From Echria macrotheca (Eukaryota > Ascomycota > Sordariomycetes > Sordariales > Schizotheciaceae): 64,000 nt of DNA. Below, piece after piece: positions 54,019 through 64,000 of this stretch. The notes beneath the pieces were generated by a model. The model searched no databases, was not told the DNA's origin, and worked only from the letters and a program-made list of their open reading frames with translations. The first letter of the stretch is position 1; every line of letters begins with the position of its first letter. The translations under genes were made by a program, and so were the position numbers. The stretch lies in contig MU839828.1 of assembly GCA_030411725.1 (NCBI GenBank), forward strand, positions 186,001-250,000, read 5' to 3'.

Positions 54019-55416
54019 CTATATATGCTGGGCCATTCCAAGGGAGCTGTTGCCTCCGTTGAATGCGACAAATTGCGACTTGAAAAAGATATCGCCCCAG
54101 ATCTGCAACGGGGCCGTCGTGGGCTGGATACCGCCAAAGCAAGCTACTCATGTCGTCAGCATCTTTTTCCCCCTCTTTTCCCGGGCAAGTCACTTACTGT
54201 TACCACTCACGGGGGCAAAGTTGATATCGGAGCCCTTGATGCGGGCCGTGTACACGCCACCCACATCGACAAACAGATCGGGAAGCGTCGCGTCGCAGGG
54301 CACCGTGATGCCACCGGCCGTGGCGTCATTCTTAGCGCCCGGGACCTGGCTGTAATACCCGTCTGCCACATCCTGCGAGACGAGCATCAGCGTTGTCCCC
54401 GTGTCCGCAATCGCCTGCGAAGTCGCCGTCCGGACTGGGTTGGCCGTGTTACCAACGGCAAACCCGGATGTAGGAAACTGCCAGAAACCATCGCTTGAGT
54501 TGACTGGAACCCACGCCATCTGCCCGGTAAACTTGGTGCTGTCGATGCGGCCGAATTCGTAGGCGCCAACAGCATTGGGGCGAAGGTCGGCGGTGAAGAC
54601 GGGCTCGGCCAGGGTTGGCATCACATTGTCGAAAAACGTCTTTTGCGGCTGCGGCTTGACTGTGTTGATGCTGGAGAAGGCAAGACCTAGCAAACCATTG
54701 TTGGGCATGTCGTCAATGAATGACTGAGACACGGCCGTGGCCAGCTCGACGGCCTGGTTGGGTACCGTCACTCCTCCAATGTCGACCACATCAGTGCCCA
54801 CGTTTCCAGAGGCACCGGACTCGTCGCCGTAGCGGATCGTGAATGTTGCCCCCCGCATCGCCTGGAAGGTATTGGACTGTGTCGGGTCATACACCTTGTG
54901 CCCGCGAACAGCGTTCTTGGCGAGTTGTGTGTTGAATACCCACAAGTCCGACGAGCCCGTGTCGAAGTCGAGGTTTAGCGTCTGGCCGCCGATCGTGACG
55001 GGGGCAAGATAAGCGATATCCCCGTTCTCCGGGGTTGCCGTGACCACGCCAGCACCCGCCGAAGCTTTCTCGGTGCCTGCGCCGGTGACATTGCTGGGAC
55101 ATGCGCAGCAGCCGGATTGGCCTGCCTGGCCGAGACCGACACCGGACGCCTTGGCTTGTGTACTCTCCACACCGACGGTGTCACCACCAACCAAACCCGA
55201 ACCCTGTCCTCTTAGCGACTCCAGCAACCCCGGAGGGAGGGGCATGCTGTATTTGCGGTAGGCCCTCAACAACTCCTTTGGCCCATTGTAGCCCTTGAAG
55301 TTCTCATTCCTGGCTCTTACTACCTTGAAACTGCGCTTTTGGATGCGTGACGGCGCTGCCGTCGTTATGTCGAGAAAGAGAGTGAGAAGGAAAGCAGCTA
55401 AAAGAGTGAACTGCAT
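54019..55416 (-). CDS. Secreted pepsin-like aspartic protease (A1)
   Basis: Exons 55416-54198 and 54143-54019 with a 54-base intron give 447 aa. The signal peptide is about 1-20, then a propeptide with KR near residue 28. Active-site motifs are DFDTGSSDLW (Asp 152), flap Tyr 196 in IRYGDES, and AIADTGTTLML (Asp 338). Exon 2 supplies the expected end (CFGGIQ, IWGDIFFKSQFVAFN, LGMAQHI). Between propeptide and core is a Gly/Ser-rich stretch with an unusual CCAC cluster (about 103-106). It probably degrades extracellular protein in acid conditions. The first in-frame ATG was used; the upstream extension begins with TTG. Confidence 0.93.
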
Positions 55417-57161
55417 TGTGCTGCTATAAGACGCCACACCAGGTGGTCGTAAAGGATGTCTTGAAGAAGATGTAAACAACTACCCAGAGCTCTCTCCAGC
55501 ACGGAAAGCTCTGGACAGGAAAATGAAGGAATGGTTGGAATGAGAAGAACGGAACGGATGAGGAAAGCAGAACTGTGACCAAGGGAAAGGGGAACTGAAT
55601 ATATGAATCTCAGAATCTCACCGAGAGCTAGGGACTGAATCGTCCGAAGGTCTGGCCATATGAGACCAGCAAAGTTCCCAGTGGAAACCCCCGAGTCGAG
55701 ACAGTCCCGAGGGGCCCTTGCCAGGTGTCACACAACAAAGAACAACATTGCCTCTGGGTTAATTCGCTGTCAGTCCCCTACCCAGCATTCCGTGTCGGGG
55801 TCGACAATTTGCATGGTGCGACACGCAAGTGGGCTCGTTGTTGCAAACCGAATGGATCTGGCGGCGTCCACACAAGCTTTCGGACCAGCATCCGCGGGAA
55901 TAAAAGCAGGCGCTGCCAACCAAACAAAGCTCACTGGAGCTAGGGGTGTGGCTGGCGCCAAGACTTGAAACAGTTGGCGGTTCCGGGTCGTCCGCAACAG
56001 TCCACTGAGGCCAATGGCCGCGCTGCGACGCCCAAACAGGGCTCAGTCCTGAGGAGAAACCAACGCCAACGGATCCAACGCTCCAGGGTCTGCCTAGCGT
56101 TCCCGGGCAGAGCTCGAATGCCGAGCCGGGAAGTGCCCTTCAGAGGATGAGACGGGCCGCAAGGATTTTCCGGGGGATTGCCGCCAGCGTGCTGTTCAAT
56201 GGCAGTGGCGCTGTGCCGACCAGCCACCGCGAATGAAACGACGGGCATGAAGGAGCATTGAGATGCCACATATCGTGGATGTCCATGTCCGCGTTGCACA
56301 ACGCGGCAAACAGAGAGCGCCTTTACAGGCTGTCAAAGTGGCCTTTGATGTGGGGTAGCTACGGTCTGAAAAGAGCAAAGAGGGGCTGGAGGGGCAGACC
56401 CGGCAGAGGGGCACGCTACGATCTGAAAAATCTCTTCAACGGCCCACCATTTGGGCTCACTGCCACGGCTGTCAAAGACGTCGAAATGGGCTGCATATTG
56501 AGCGTTGGCCTGGGCCGGGTAGGATGCGATTTAAAGCAACTGAGTATGGTAGCGATAAATCGAAATCGTGACGGGTACGGACAACTTCACTACCCCGCCG
56601 CCAACAAGCAGAAGCCGAAGCGAGAGTCTCACGTGACGTGCGTTTCCGTTTCTCTCTGGGGACGCACCCCCGCTTCTCCGTCTCGCCGCACTGCGGTTTT
56701 CCCTGGCTCGATTTCCCACCGCATCGGGCTCCCAAGACTTGCGCGATCCACCAGATCCGCCGCCCAGCGAGCGGTATCACAAAACGGTGGCAGCTGCGTC
56801 GACTGAGTCTTGCGCCGTGCGCAGTGCCGCCTGTGCATCGCATGCGCGCCGCGTGGCAATTGAGTTTCGAAGCTGCGACAGCGGATCAGCGACCGGGCGC
56901 CCACGCCGCCGCCGCCGCCGCCGAGCTGGAGTGGGGAGCCAGCGAGAAAGTGGCCGGGAGAGCTGAGCGCCAGTCGCGGCCGGTGACTGGCCCCCTCCGT
57001 TTCTGTCCTCGGGCCGACCAGCGCCCACCAGCATCCGATCGTCGAACGAGGCTAAGGCAGACTTGACAACCCTCAAACCCTAGCAACCATCGCCTCCCCT
57101 CGTCCCATCGCTGACGTCGCTGGTGGCCGCCGCTCTCGGGGCGCAGCCACCCCTCGCCGCC
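55417..57161. other. Shared upstream stretch of protease and Myb-like genes
   Basis: The two flanking genes diverge. No gene is seen. A GC-rich zone with a GCC microsatellite lies near the right end, probably in the leader of the Myb-like gene. Confidence 0.5.
56905..56922. repeat. GCC trinucleotide run
   Basis: Six GCC units in the probable 5' leader of the Myb-like gene. Confidence 0.7.
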
Positions 57162-58456
57162 ATGTCGGACGACGCCTTCACCAACGCCGGCGGGGCCAAC
57201 GGAACCACGCACACGCCGGGCAAACATCGCGGCCCCCGATTTAGTTGGACAACTGAGTACGAGGCCACCTTTTTCCGCTCTCTCTGCGAGTCCGACCGTC
57301 TCGGCCTGCGCGAAGGCAGCACCTTCAAGGCTGAAGCCTGGGAACGTGCGATCCAGGCTCTTATCAAGCACCACAACCAATACGCCCACAAGACCCACCT
57401 CATCAACAAGAGCGACAACGCCCGCAAGAAGTTCCGTCTCTGGCGGGGCCTCCGAGAAGACCCCGAGTTCCGATACGACCGGGTGTCGCGCACCGTCACG
57501 GCGAGCGAGGACGCATGGAAGAGGCATATTGAGGTTGGTCGCAAGACTGGGTGGAAGGCGCATGGCCCTGACTAACATTGCCGTCCGCACAGAAAGAGCC
57601 GCTGTCCCGTTCCCTCAAGGGACGGCCGTTTGACCATGAAGAATACTACGAGATCCTCTTCCCCGACGTCATCGGTTCCGGCGGCGCTCCGAAGCGACTC
57701 ACCAAACCTCGTCGGAAGGATGCAGACGGTGTCAATGGCCTCGGCGATCCGGATGCGCCAGGGACGGCGATGATGGATATACTGGGCGAGTCTACATACG
57801 GTGCCCCAACGCAGACGCACATTGCTCCCCCAGTGCTTCCTCCCACTACGGCCGTGCCATCGAACATCGGCCCTCCTCCACAACAGCATACACGGGCGAA
57901 CGGCATGCCACCCCGAGCCTCGATCGGGTCATCATCGGCCCTTACACCGCCCGAGGACCCGTCGTTACATTCGCGCAAGCGATTCCAGCCTCCCCTAGAG
58001 ACCATCAGTCTTCCCGCTGTCCAGCAGGAGAAACGACGGCGCGTCACGGCGACCTCGGCTATTCCCAGCGCTCCGGTCCCTCAGCAATACATTGACTTGT
58101 CTCAGACGGCCCCCAGTGCCCCCATGCTACCGAGTAACAATACAACAGTGCCAGCTCCAGCTCCTCCACCACCAGGAACGCCGAGCACGTTACCGGGGAC
58201 GGTTATGCCCGAAGGTGTTGGACTGCTGGCCGAAGCGCTCCGAACAGCCGTCAAGACGAAGACAACGTGGTCAGAACAGGCAGTCGAGATTTTCTTCCGC
58301 GACTTTGTCGAAGAGGATATGGACCTGCAGCTGAAGATTGCCGAGAAGATCCTGACGGACGAGAGCAAGGCCATGGTGTTTTGCAAGATGCCCGAGATCC
58401 TGCGGCAGCACTGGGTGCGGAGGCTGAGGGAGATGCACAACCAGAGGATGGGGTAG
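57162..58456 (+). CDS. Myb/SANT-like DNA-binding domain protein
   Basis: Exons 57162-57533 and 57593-58456 with a 59-base intron in phase 0 give 411 aa. The N-terminal domain (about 26-124: FSWTTEYEATFFRSLCESD, AWERAIQALIKHHNQY, KFRLWRGLREDPEF, AWKRHIE) fits the fungal Myb/SANT-like fold. It is joined across the splice to PFDHEEYYEILFPDV. A Pro/Ser-rich middle with a basic KRRR stretch follows. A conserved C-terminal helical region comes last (WSEQAVEIFFRDFVEED, MPEILRQHWVRRLREMH). It is likely a nuclear regulator; targets are unknown. The ATG at 57162 has good context (CGCCATGTC), and upstream in-frame starts are non-ATG. Confidence 0.85.
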
Positions 58457-59566
58457 GGTCCCTCCTTGTTGGGGTCTTACCAGGGTCAGGCTCGGGGGGA
58501 TGATGACACGGAGGAATGACATGACATGGACATGGTATTGATGTCGGGCGGGGATTGGTTTTGGGGGATGGGTGGGTTTCCTTCGGCGCTGGCGGTGCCC
58601 TTGATTTGGTCATGGTCATGTTTTGGTCGGGGTGGCGCCTGCGTGGCCGTCGTCCACTCGTCTCGTCGAGTAGGATACCGCAACGGGGGAGGAGTTTTGA
58701 TCTCGCTGGCAGCGCAGAGAATCTGCTGACAACATGTGAGTTTTGGTTTGAGGATTGGGGCGTCGACAAGACGCAACTTGGGTTTTTTGGTAGCACCGGT
58801 GTTGGGACGGGGGGATGGACTGTATACTTATTAGCGTGGCTGGGGACTGAACATGGCCGGGTGTCGGGTGGACCGACAGGTATCTATGATTTGAATGATA
58901 TCCATCTGCTTTTTGATGTATGTATTATGGCTTTTTGACTAGACCTCTCTGCTCGCGTTAGATGGTACGTGAGCTAGGAAGCACTTGTTAGCGGCTTGCG
59001 GGAAGAGTCATGACCGAATGGAGCACATCAAATCTTCATCGGCACTTGCACATTAGGCAGGTATCTTGTCACGCAAAAGTGTGTACGTTGTAAAATTGTC
59101 GAACTACACGAATGGAATCTCACATCAACAACTACATGAAAATCGCAATCGCAGCCTCCCACCATGACATGACATGACATGACTTTCTCCGTTACATGAC
59201 TTCTCCGTACATATGACTAGAAAAACAAAACGAGATCATGGCCCCTTTATTGCTTGTCCACTTTACATCCCCTTCGAACCGTCGTCAACGTTCCACCTCC
59301 TTTCACAATCGAGATCGTGATCCTGAGACCTGGCGACGGGCATTTTGAGGGATTCCGAGAGAGAAGCGCCGTTGGATGTTGGATGCGAAAGGGGCGTCTT
59401 GTGGGCGACGGTTCGGAGGGGATGTAGAGTGGTGGGTGGGTGGTGGGATTTTATCTATGTGGTTTTTGATGTTAGACGAATCATCTTTTAGGAGATTTGG
59501 TAAGTGTAGATGGACAACGTACCACATCATGGCGAATCCACACCGGGGCCTGGCACCGAGGATGGT
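58457..59566. other. Convergent 3' stretch
   Basis: The Myb-like gene and the metallothionein gene converge here. No gene is supported. It contains a CATGA tandem run. Confidence 0.5.
59163..59182. repeat. CATGA tandem repeat
   Basis: Four exact 5-base units in the 3' flank of the metallothionein gene. Confidence 0.75.
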
Positions 59567-59632
59567 TTACTTGGAGTGGGTGGTGCAGCCGGAGCAGGTG
59601 CAGTTGGAGCAGGTGCAGTTGTCGCCACACAT
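59567..59632 (-). CDS. Tiny metallothionein (21 aa)
   Basis: On the minus strand ATG at 59632 opens a 21-codon frame, MCGDNCTCSNCTCSGC then TTHSK, ending in TAA. Six of 21 residues are Cys, in CxxxCxCxxCxCxxC spacing typical of fungal metallothioneins. The beginning MCGDNCTC resembles, from memory, the 22-residue Magnaporthe MMT1. It should bind copper or zinc and buffer metal or redox stress. It has no intron. A TATA-like AATAAATA lies about 145 bases upstream in a C/T-rich promoter. The gene is far below normal length cut-offs and easily missed. Confidence 0.85.
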   Translation of the reverse strand: MCGDNCTCSNCTCSGCTTHSK

Positions 59633-62317
59633 TTTGACGGTTTTTGATAGTCTTTCGTCGACGGACGGTTTGTTTACGGTGGTTGGATGTGCTGTTGAAT
59701 TCGAGATCGGATACTTATCGTTGGGAGGAGAAGAGAAAAGGGGGGAGGGTGAGAGGGAGGGGGTTGAGGGGCGGTATTTATTCTCCCCCTTCCCTTATCC
59801 TCCTCCTCCTCCGCTCCTTCCTCTTCGCGACGGAAGCTTACCTACCCTTATTCTTACCCACCCGAGCGGATAGAAGAAACCCGCCCCGTCACATCACACT
59901 GCATCCTCATCCGACATCCAATCCTTTTTGCATCTTTGTCACATCCCTAGCGAAGGGCTAGCTACCTAGATGGCGCCAGAAAACACGACAGAACCCCCCC
60001 TTCGCTCTCGTCGCCCCGCGCGCCATCTTCTTCTGCGTGAACGGGCAAAGGAGGGGTTCAAAAACGTTGGTGTGGATGGGTGGATACCCACCCGGACACC
60101 TCCGCTTCCTTTTCTTGACGACCCGTAAGTGCACGGAACCAATGGCTTGGGAGGAGGGCCACGTTCCAGTATCTATCTCTGTCTTTCCAGCGAGCAAAGC
60201 AACCCTCTTTTGCGAATCAGATGGGGTCGATTGTGTCTAGTCTGGGTGACGAGCAGATTGATTGCGCGCATTTCGCGGGGTGGGACGTGGACGCAGCACT
60301 GCACGCGGCAACCACACCACTTTTGTAGGAGGAGCCCAACCAACAAGGAGGGAGTGTTTCTTTTCTTTTGCAGTAGTAGTGGTGTAAAGCTGCGGGAGCA
60401 AGTTTTGTTTTTTGTGTGGGCGGCTGCCGCCGGACTTGCTCGATTCGTTGTTCGGCATTTGCCCTAGCGGAAGAAAAAGCTGGGGTCCTTGTTGTCATAC
60501 CCATTCATCATCGAGGGGGAGACAACATCACTACGCTAACGCAGATCCCCTAAGGTTTCTTTTCGTGGCGTGGGTTAGCTGGGGCTGTGATCTGTCATCC
60601 GTCGGTCGTCGTCGGGAGGCTCCCGCCGTCGCTCTCGGCTTATGATCGGAGGTTTGTAACCCCGCCCCCGCCGTCATCTTACCCCTCTTGTCCTTCTTTT
60701 AACTGTCTGTGTCTTTTCTTTTCTTTTTCTTCTTGTGGATTTCTTCGCGTATGTGCATCGCTGGATCTGTCGAGATGACCGCCGAACGCACCCTATCACA
60801 TCCTAGAAACCCCGAAGGGAGAGAGGGTGGTGAGGAGCGGGCGATCGCCAAGACCGAGTCTGAAAGATGTGGTGGGAGTGGGGGGTGTTGAAGGGAAATG
60901 CCGATCGCGGCCGGGTGTCACCTTACCTAATAGGATCCTGGGACTGCCCTATATCCCAAGACGACGCCAATTCTAAGCGATCTGCTTATGGATGCCCGGT
61001 ATCAAAATAATGGGACCCAACGGCGGCAGTCAGTGACACCGACTGGCAACCAAGTCCCGGTCGACACTTGGTCCCCAGGGTTTCATTTTGCGGAGTTGAG
61101 ATGCCGAGCTGGCACACTTCCAAGGACTTGTCCTTGGGTAAGGTATCATCACGGCCGTCCCTTTCTGTTCCGCGGACTTCCATAGGTGCCCACGCCCCAT
61201 TCGCTGCATGTGTGGCATGTCAATGGGTGGGATGGGGCGGCCGTGGTCACCTGCTTTGTCCAAGTCTTCCGGGAAGTGGTTGATGATAACTTGCTCTCGC
61301 TTCTAAAGAACAGGTCTGATTGGGCACGGCGAGGACCGAGCCCGCAAGCCTCTCGGCACGGGAATAGTCCGATCTTGGAACTGGGGTTTGGGGGACGAGA
61401 TATTGGTCGGATGTGGACGATGAGTTGCCACATGTCCCTGCCAAGGCAGCTGGGACGGGTGGTTTGTGGGACTAGCAAACTGGGTACATTATTATTCTGG
61501 AATATCCCATCCGCCCTCCTTGGTTTGTTGAGTCGTTCTTGGGAGGCTGGATTGGATCATGAAAGCTCCGAGGGGAAAGGAGTTCCCAAAAGAAATACGG
61601 CGGTTAGATGCACTAAAAAATGTCCTCATAAAGATGACAACGCGGAGAAAGCTCTGGATACCCCATGAAACCAATATCGAATCATGCTTCAAGAGCTCAA
61701 CCTCCGTGCAGGCACCGGCAGCCTCTTTCGTCCCACTGTACTCGGTAAACGTACCTAATAATGCTCGCCTGAAACGGTTTGCTCTATCATGCTTGTCCTG
61801 GAGGACGACGTATGTTGACAAGGACGCTCCAAAGATCAGTCTTGGACGGCGAATGGGGAGTGGCTGACCTGTATCCTGTTGCGAGCTTCAAGATTGGTAA
61901 GGTACCTATGATGTGTGCAGGTGTGACGAAGTACATGTGTCCGAGCAGGACGGTTCCATGGGTAGACCGGAAGCGTCATGTGTTGATTCATATCACTTGA
62001 GAGATAACCGGGCTGTGCGTGGTTGGATTACGTATGAGCTGCCGACGGAACGCTCATGGGTTGGGGAATCAAGAGAGGCGAACATCCCTTTCGAAGATTT
62101 GGGCAAGTGTGCCCCCTTGAAGCTGGACACCACCGGTCAATAAACACCAATGAGTGACACCAAGCGCCGGCGTCTATTTACCAAACCCTCTTGGCTCAGT
62201 TTCTATCAATATGTAGCTATCTTTCGAGCGGCAGCCATGGAATCCTTTATACGCCAACTGGGCATACATGTATCTAATTTGGTAAACCCGGTGGTATCCC
62301 CGCCGCCCCTTCCATCA
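59633..62317. other. Intergenic stretch
   Basis: The left end is the metallothionein promoter. The remaining 2.5 kb shows open frames up to 160 codons (for example a 102-codon ATG frame at 61559), but none has a motif or credible splice partner. Confidence 0.45.
59775..59782 (-). promoter_or_regulatory. TATA-like box of the metallothionein gene
   Basis: AATAAATA on the minus strand, about 145 bases upstream of the metallothionein ATG. It is flanked upstream by a pyrimidine-rich (plus-strand) tract at 59780-59830. Confidence 0.4.
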
Positions 62318-64000
62318 TCATAACCCTGCCATCATCCAGTCATCATCTCCTTCCACAACGTCAAACGAATCATCAGGAGCTTGTTGTATCTGGTGTTTAT
62401 TCGCCATATGTCTGCGTATATTGTCCTTCCGGGGGAACCACTTTGCGCCCGGCTTTTCACCGCTACCATTGCCGCGCCGCGACCATGCACATCCGGCTAC
62501 GGGGCAGTAGTACTTGCGGAGCTTGTAGTGCTTGTCGTTGAGGTGTCTGTCGAGGTGTGTTTTCGTCCCGAAGCGCATGCTGCAGCCTGCAAAGGGGCAT
62601 TCGTGCGGTCGCTCGTGGTATCGGCGGTGGTGGCTGTTTCCCTTGTTAGCACCTTGGTTACATGTATCCACCCGGGATCCGGCGGAGAGGCAAAGGAAAT
62701 GGAGACGGCACGTACTTGAGTTTGTGTATCTGGTCGAATGATCGGTTACAAACCTCGCAGATGAAATTTCTCGGTCCGGCGTATTCGTAGTTTTCGTAGT
62801 CCTTTCCTTGCGTCCTGGGTGACTGCTGTGATTGCTCGGATGGGGTCATCAAGTCCGACAGTGGTGTGCTGTCAGTCAAGCCATAGGATAGCGCAGGGGT
62901 TGCTTGTTGTGAAGTCGAAAACTCTGGTGAGACCGGAACGGGGCCCTCCGAAAGCCCCGCTGAACGGGCATATCCGAAAGATTGAATCGAAATCCCATAC
63001 GTGGAGGTTCCCGCCGGGGAGTAGTCTATAGCATCGTTAGAGCTAGATTGAGGATATGCGAGATGTCGGTCATTTTCAGACGGGGTGGCGATCTCTTTAT
63101 TGGCCTGTGGAGCTGGGGGCCTTGGATCGATGCTCATCGGTATGACATCTGGCGAGCCTGTGGAGGAAATAGCCGGACCCTCCGGACCGGTTGCAAATGC
63201 CTGCATCGGAGGCAAGCTGTCAACTCGAGAGATAGGACCAGGCTCGGCAACCATAGACTGTTCAAGGACCGGACGGCCGGCTATATGCTCGTCGCTCGAC
63301 TCCATCGTGTAGGACATGTTTCGGCTATCCTGTCGTCCTTGGTTGAGATAGAACGACCACGTCCTTGGAGTCGGCTCAAATGCTGTATCGTCCGTATCCC
63401 AGATAATGTTTTCCGTCGTTTGTTCCGCCTGGTCGTGGCCGGCTGGGGCTTTTGACTCGTGGCTGCCACTGGTGCCCGGATCACCCAGTGCAAGATTAGG
63501 CGTCATACGCAGAAGCTCCTCCTCTCGTATCGCCAACTCGCTCTATGGCAGTGACGGATGGAGTTAGCTGTGAATTGGACAGATTGCGTGAATCTCTCAC
63601 TCAGACATACCTCGACTTCTGAAGACCGACCTTCATCATGCTGATGGGATAGAAATGCTCGCAACACGAACCGCATTTGGTGCCTTCCAACGTGGCGAGC
63701 GTATTCTTTGAAAGAAGACATGTTGGCTCCACAGAGCGGGCAAGGTGGTGTGGCGTGAGGCGGCCGAGGGGACTCGCTGGCGTTGACCAGCGTCCCGACG
63801 TCGTCACAGCCGGGATGGACACTGACAATGTGGTCTCTTGATCCTTCGGCGGAATGCAGGTCTGCAACGCAGCCCAGCGGGCAGGTCCAAAACCTCCAGT
63901 GATTGTGAAGGATGTGTTGAGCCCATTGCCGACGAGTTGCGTAGTCTTCCAGTGGCGTAACGCAATCTGGGAAAAGACATATGTAAGGACGAAGATCAGC
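62318..64000 (-). CDS. Multi-finger C2H2 regulator (5' end outside window)
   Basis: Minus-strand exons are 64000(+)-63611, 63542-62716 and 62633-62318; the N-terminus lies beyond the window. The N-terminal part shows the fungal pattern RPYICLFPDC...WAQHILHNHWRFWTCPLG..C, then CPLCGANMSSFKEYARHVGRH. After a disordered Ser/Pro-rich middle come C-terminal C2H2 fingers: FICEVCNRSFDQIHKLN|HHRRYH (split by the last intron), CPFAGCSMRF...HLDRHLNDKH, and CPVAGCAW...RRHMANKH. Intron 63543-63610 uses GTATGT..ATAG and 62634-62715 uses GTACGT..ACAG. It is likely a transcription factor or nuclear protein; targets are unknown. It belongs to a different family from the zinc-knuckle paralogues further left. 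Confidence 0.82.

Overview
The window looks like nuclear DNA of a filamentous ascomycete (Pezizomycotina, most likely a Sordariomycete). The evidence is short introns of about 40-110 bases with GT..AG borders and CTAAC/CTGAC-like branch points, a HET-domain gene, LysM and CBM18/GH18 chitin proteins, a pepsin-like protease, a CVNH lectin, a 21-residue metallothionein resembling the Magnaporthe MMT1 type, and scattered CCTAGGTACC-type palindromes. I found no convincing prokaryotic operon, CRISPR array or tRNA. Intron borders were placed by hand from splice consensus and reading-frame continuity, so each exon model is a prediction.

Layout. 0-10 kb: a gene-poor start, a large class-3 lipase/GTPase fusion gene (3071-6481) and a tyrosinase (7725-9738) whose C-terminal part lies in another frame. 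11-31 kb: a region rich in accessory genes. It holds four copies of one fungal zinc-knuckle family (11101-13442 +, 20494-22017 -, 24073-25314 +, 26622-27764 -), a TPR protein with a Cys-rich tail and a membrane anchor, a decayed C2H2-ankyrin gene, other gene debris, and a HET-domain gene. A fifth copy of the zinc-knuckle family lies at 41924-42962 (-). 32-41.4 kb: four secreted-protein genes in two divergent pairs, namely an eight-LysM protein, an astacin-like metalloprotease, a CBM18-GH18 chitinase, and an SGNH hydrolase with an unknown Cys-containing C-terminal domain. 44-64 kb: more ordinary and widely spaced genes: a small membrane protein, a GH3 beta-glucosidase, a CVNH lectin, a pepsin-like aspartic protease, a Myb/SANT-like regulator, a tiny metallothionein and a C2H2 regulator cut by the window end.

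How the genes may work together. The 32-41 kb block reads as a chitin-directed secretion module (binding, cutting, proteolysis, de-esterification). Its two bidirectional promoters share the 10-base palindrome GTACCGGTAC. The lipase-GTPase fusion, the HET gene and the expanded zinc-knuckle family fit a non-self-recognition or defence neighbourhood, but this is inference. Decayed genes, AT-rich patches and transition-biased repeat copies suggest the 11-31 kb interval has been shaped by duplication and possibly RIP.
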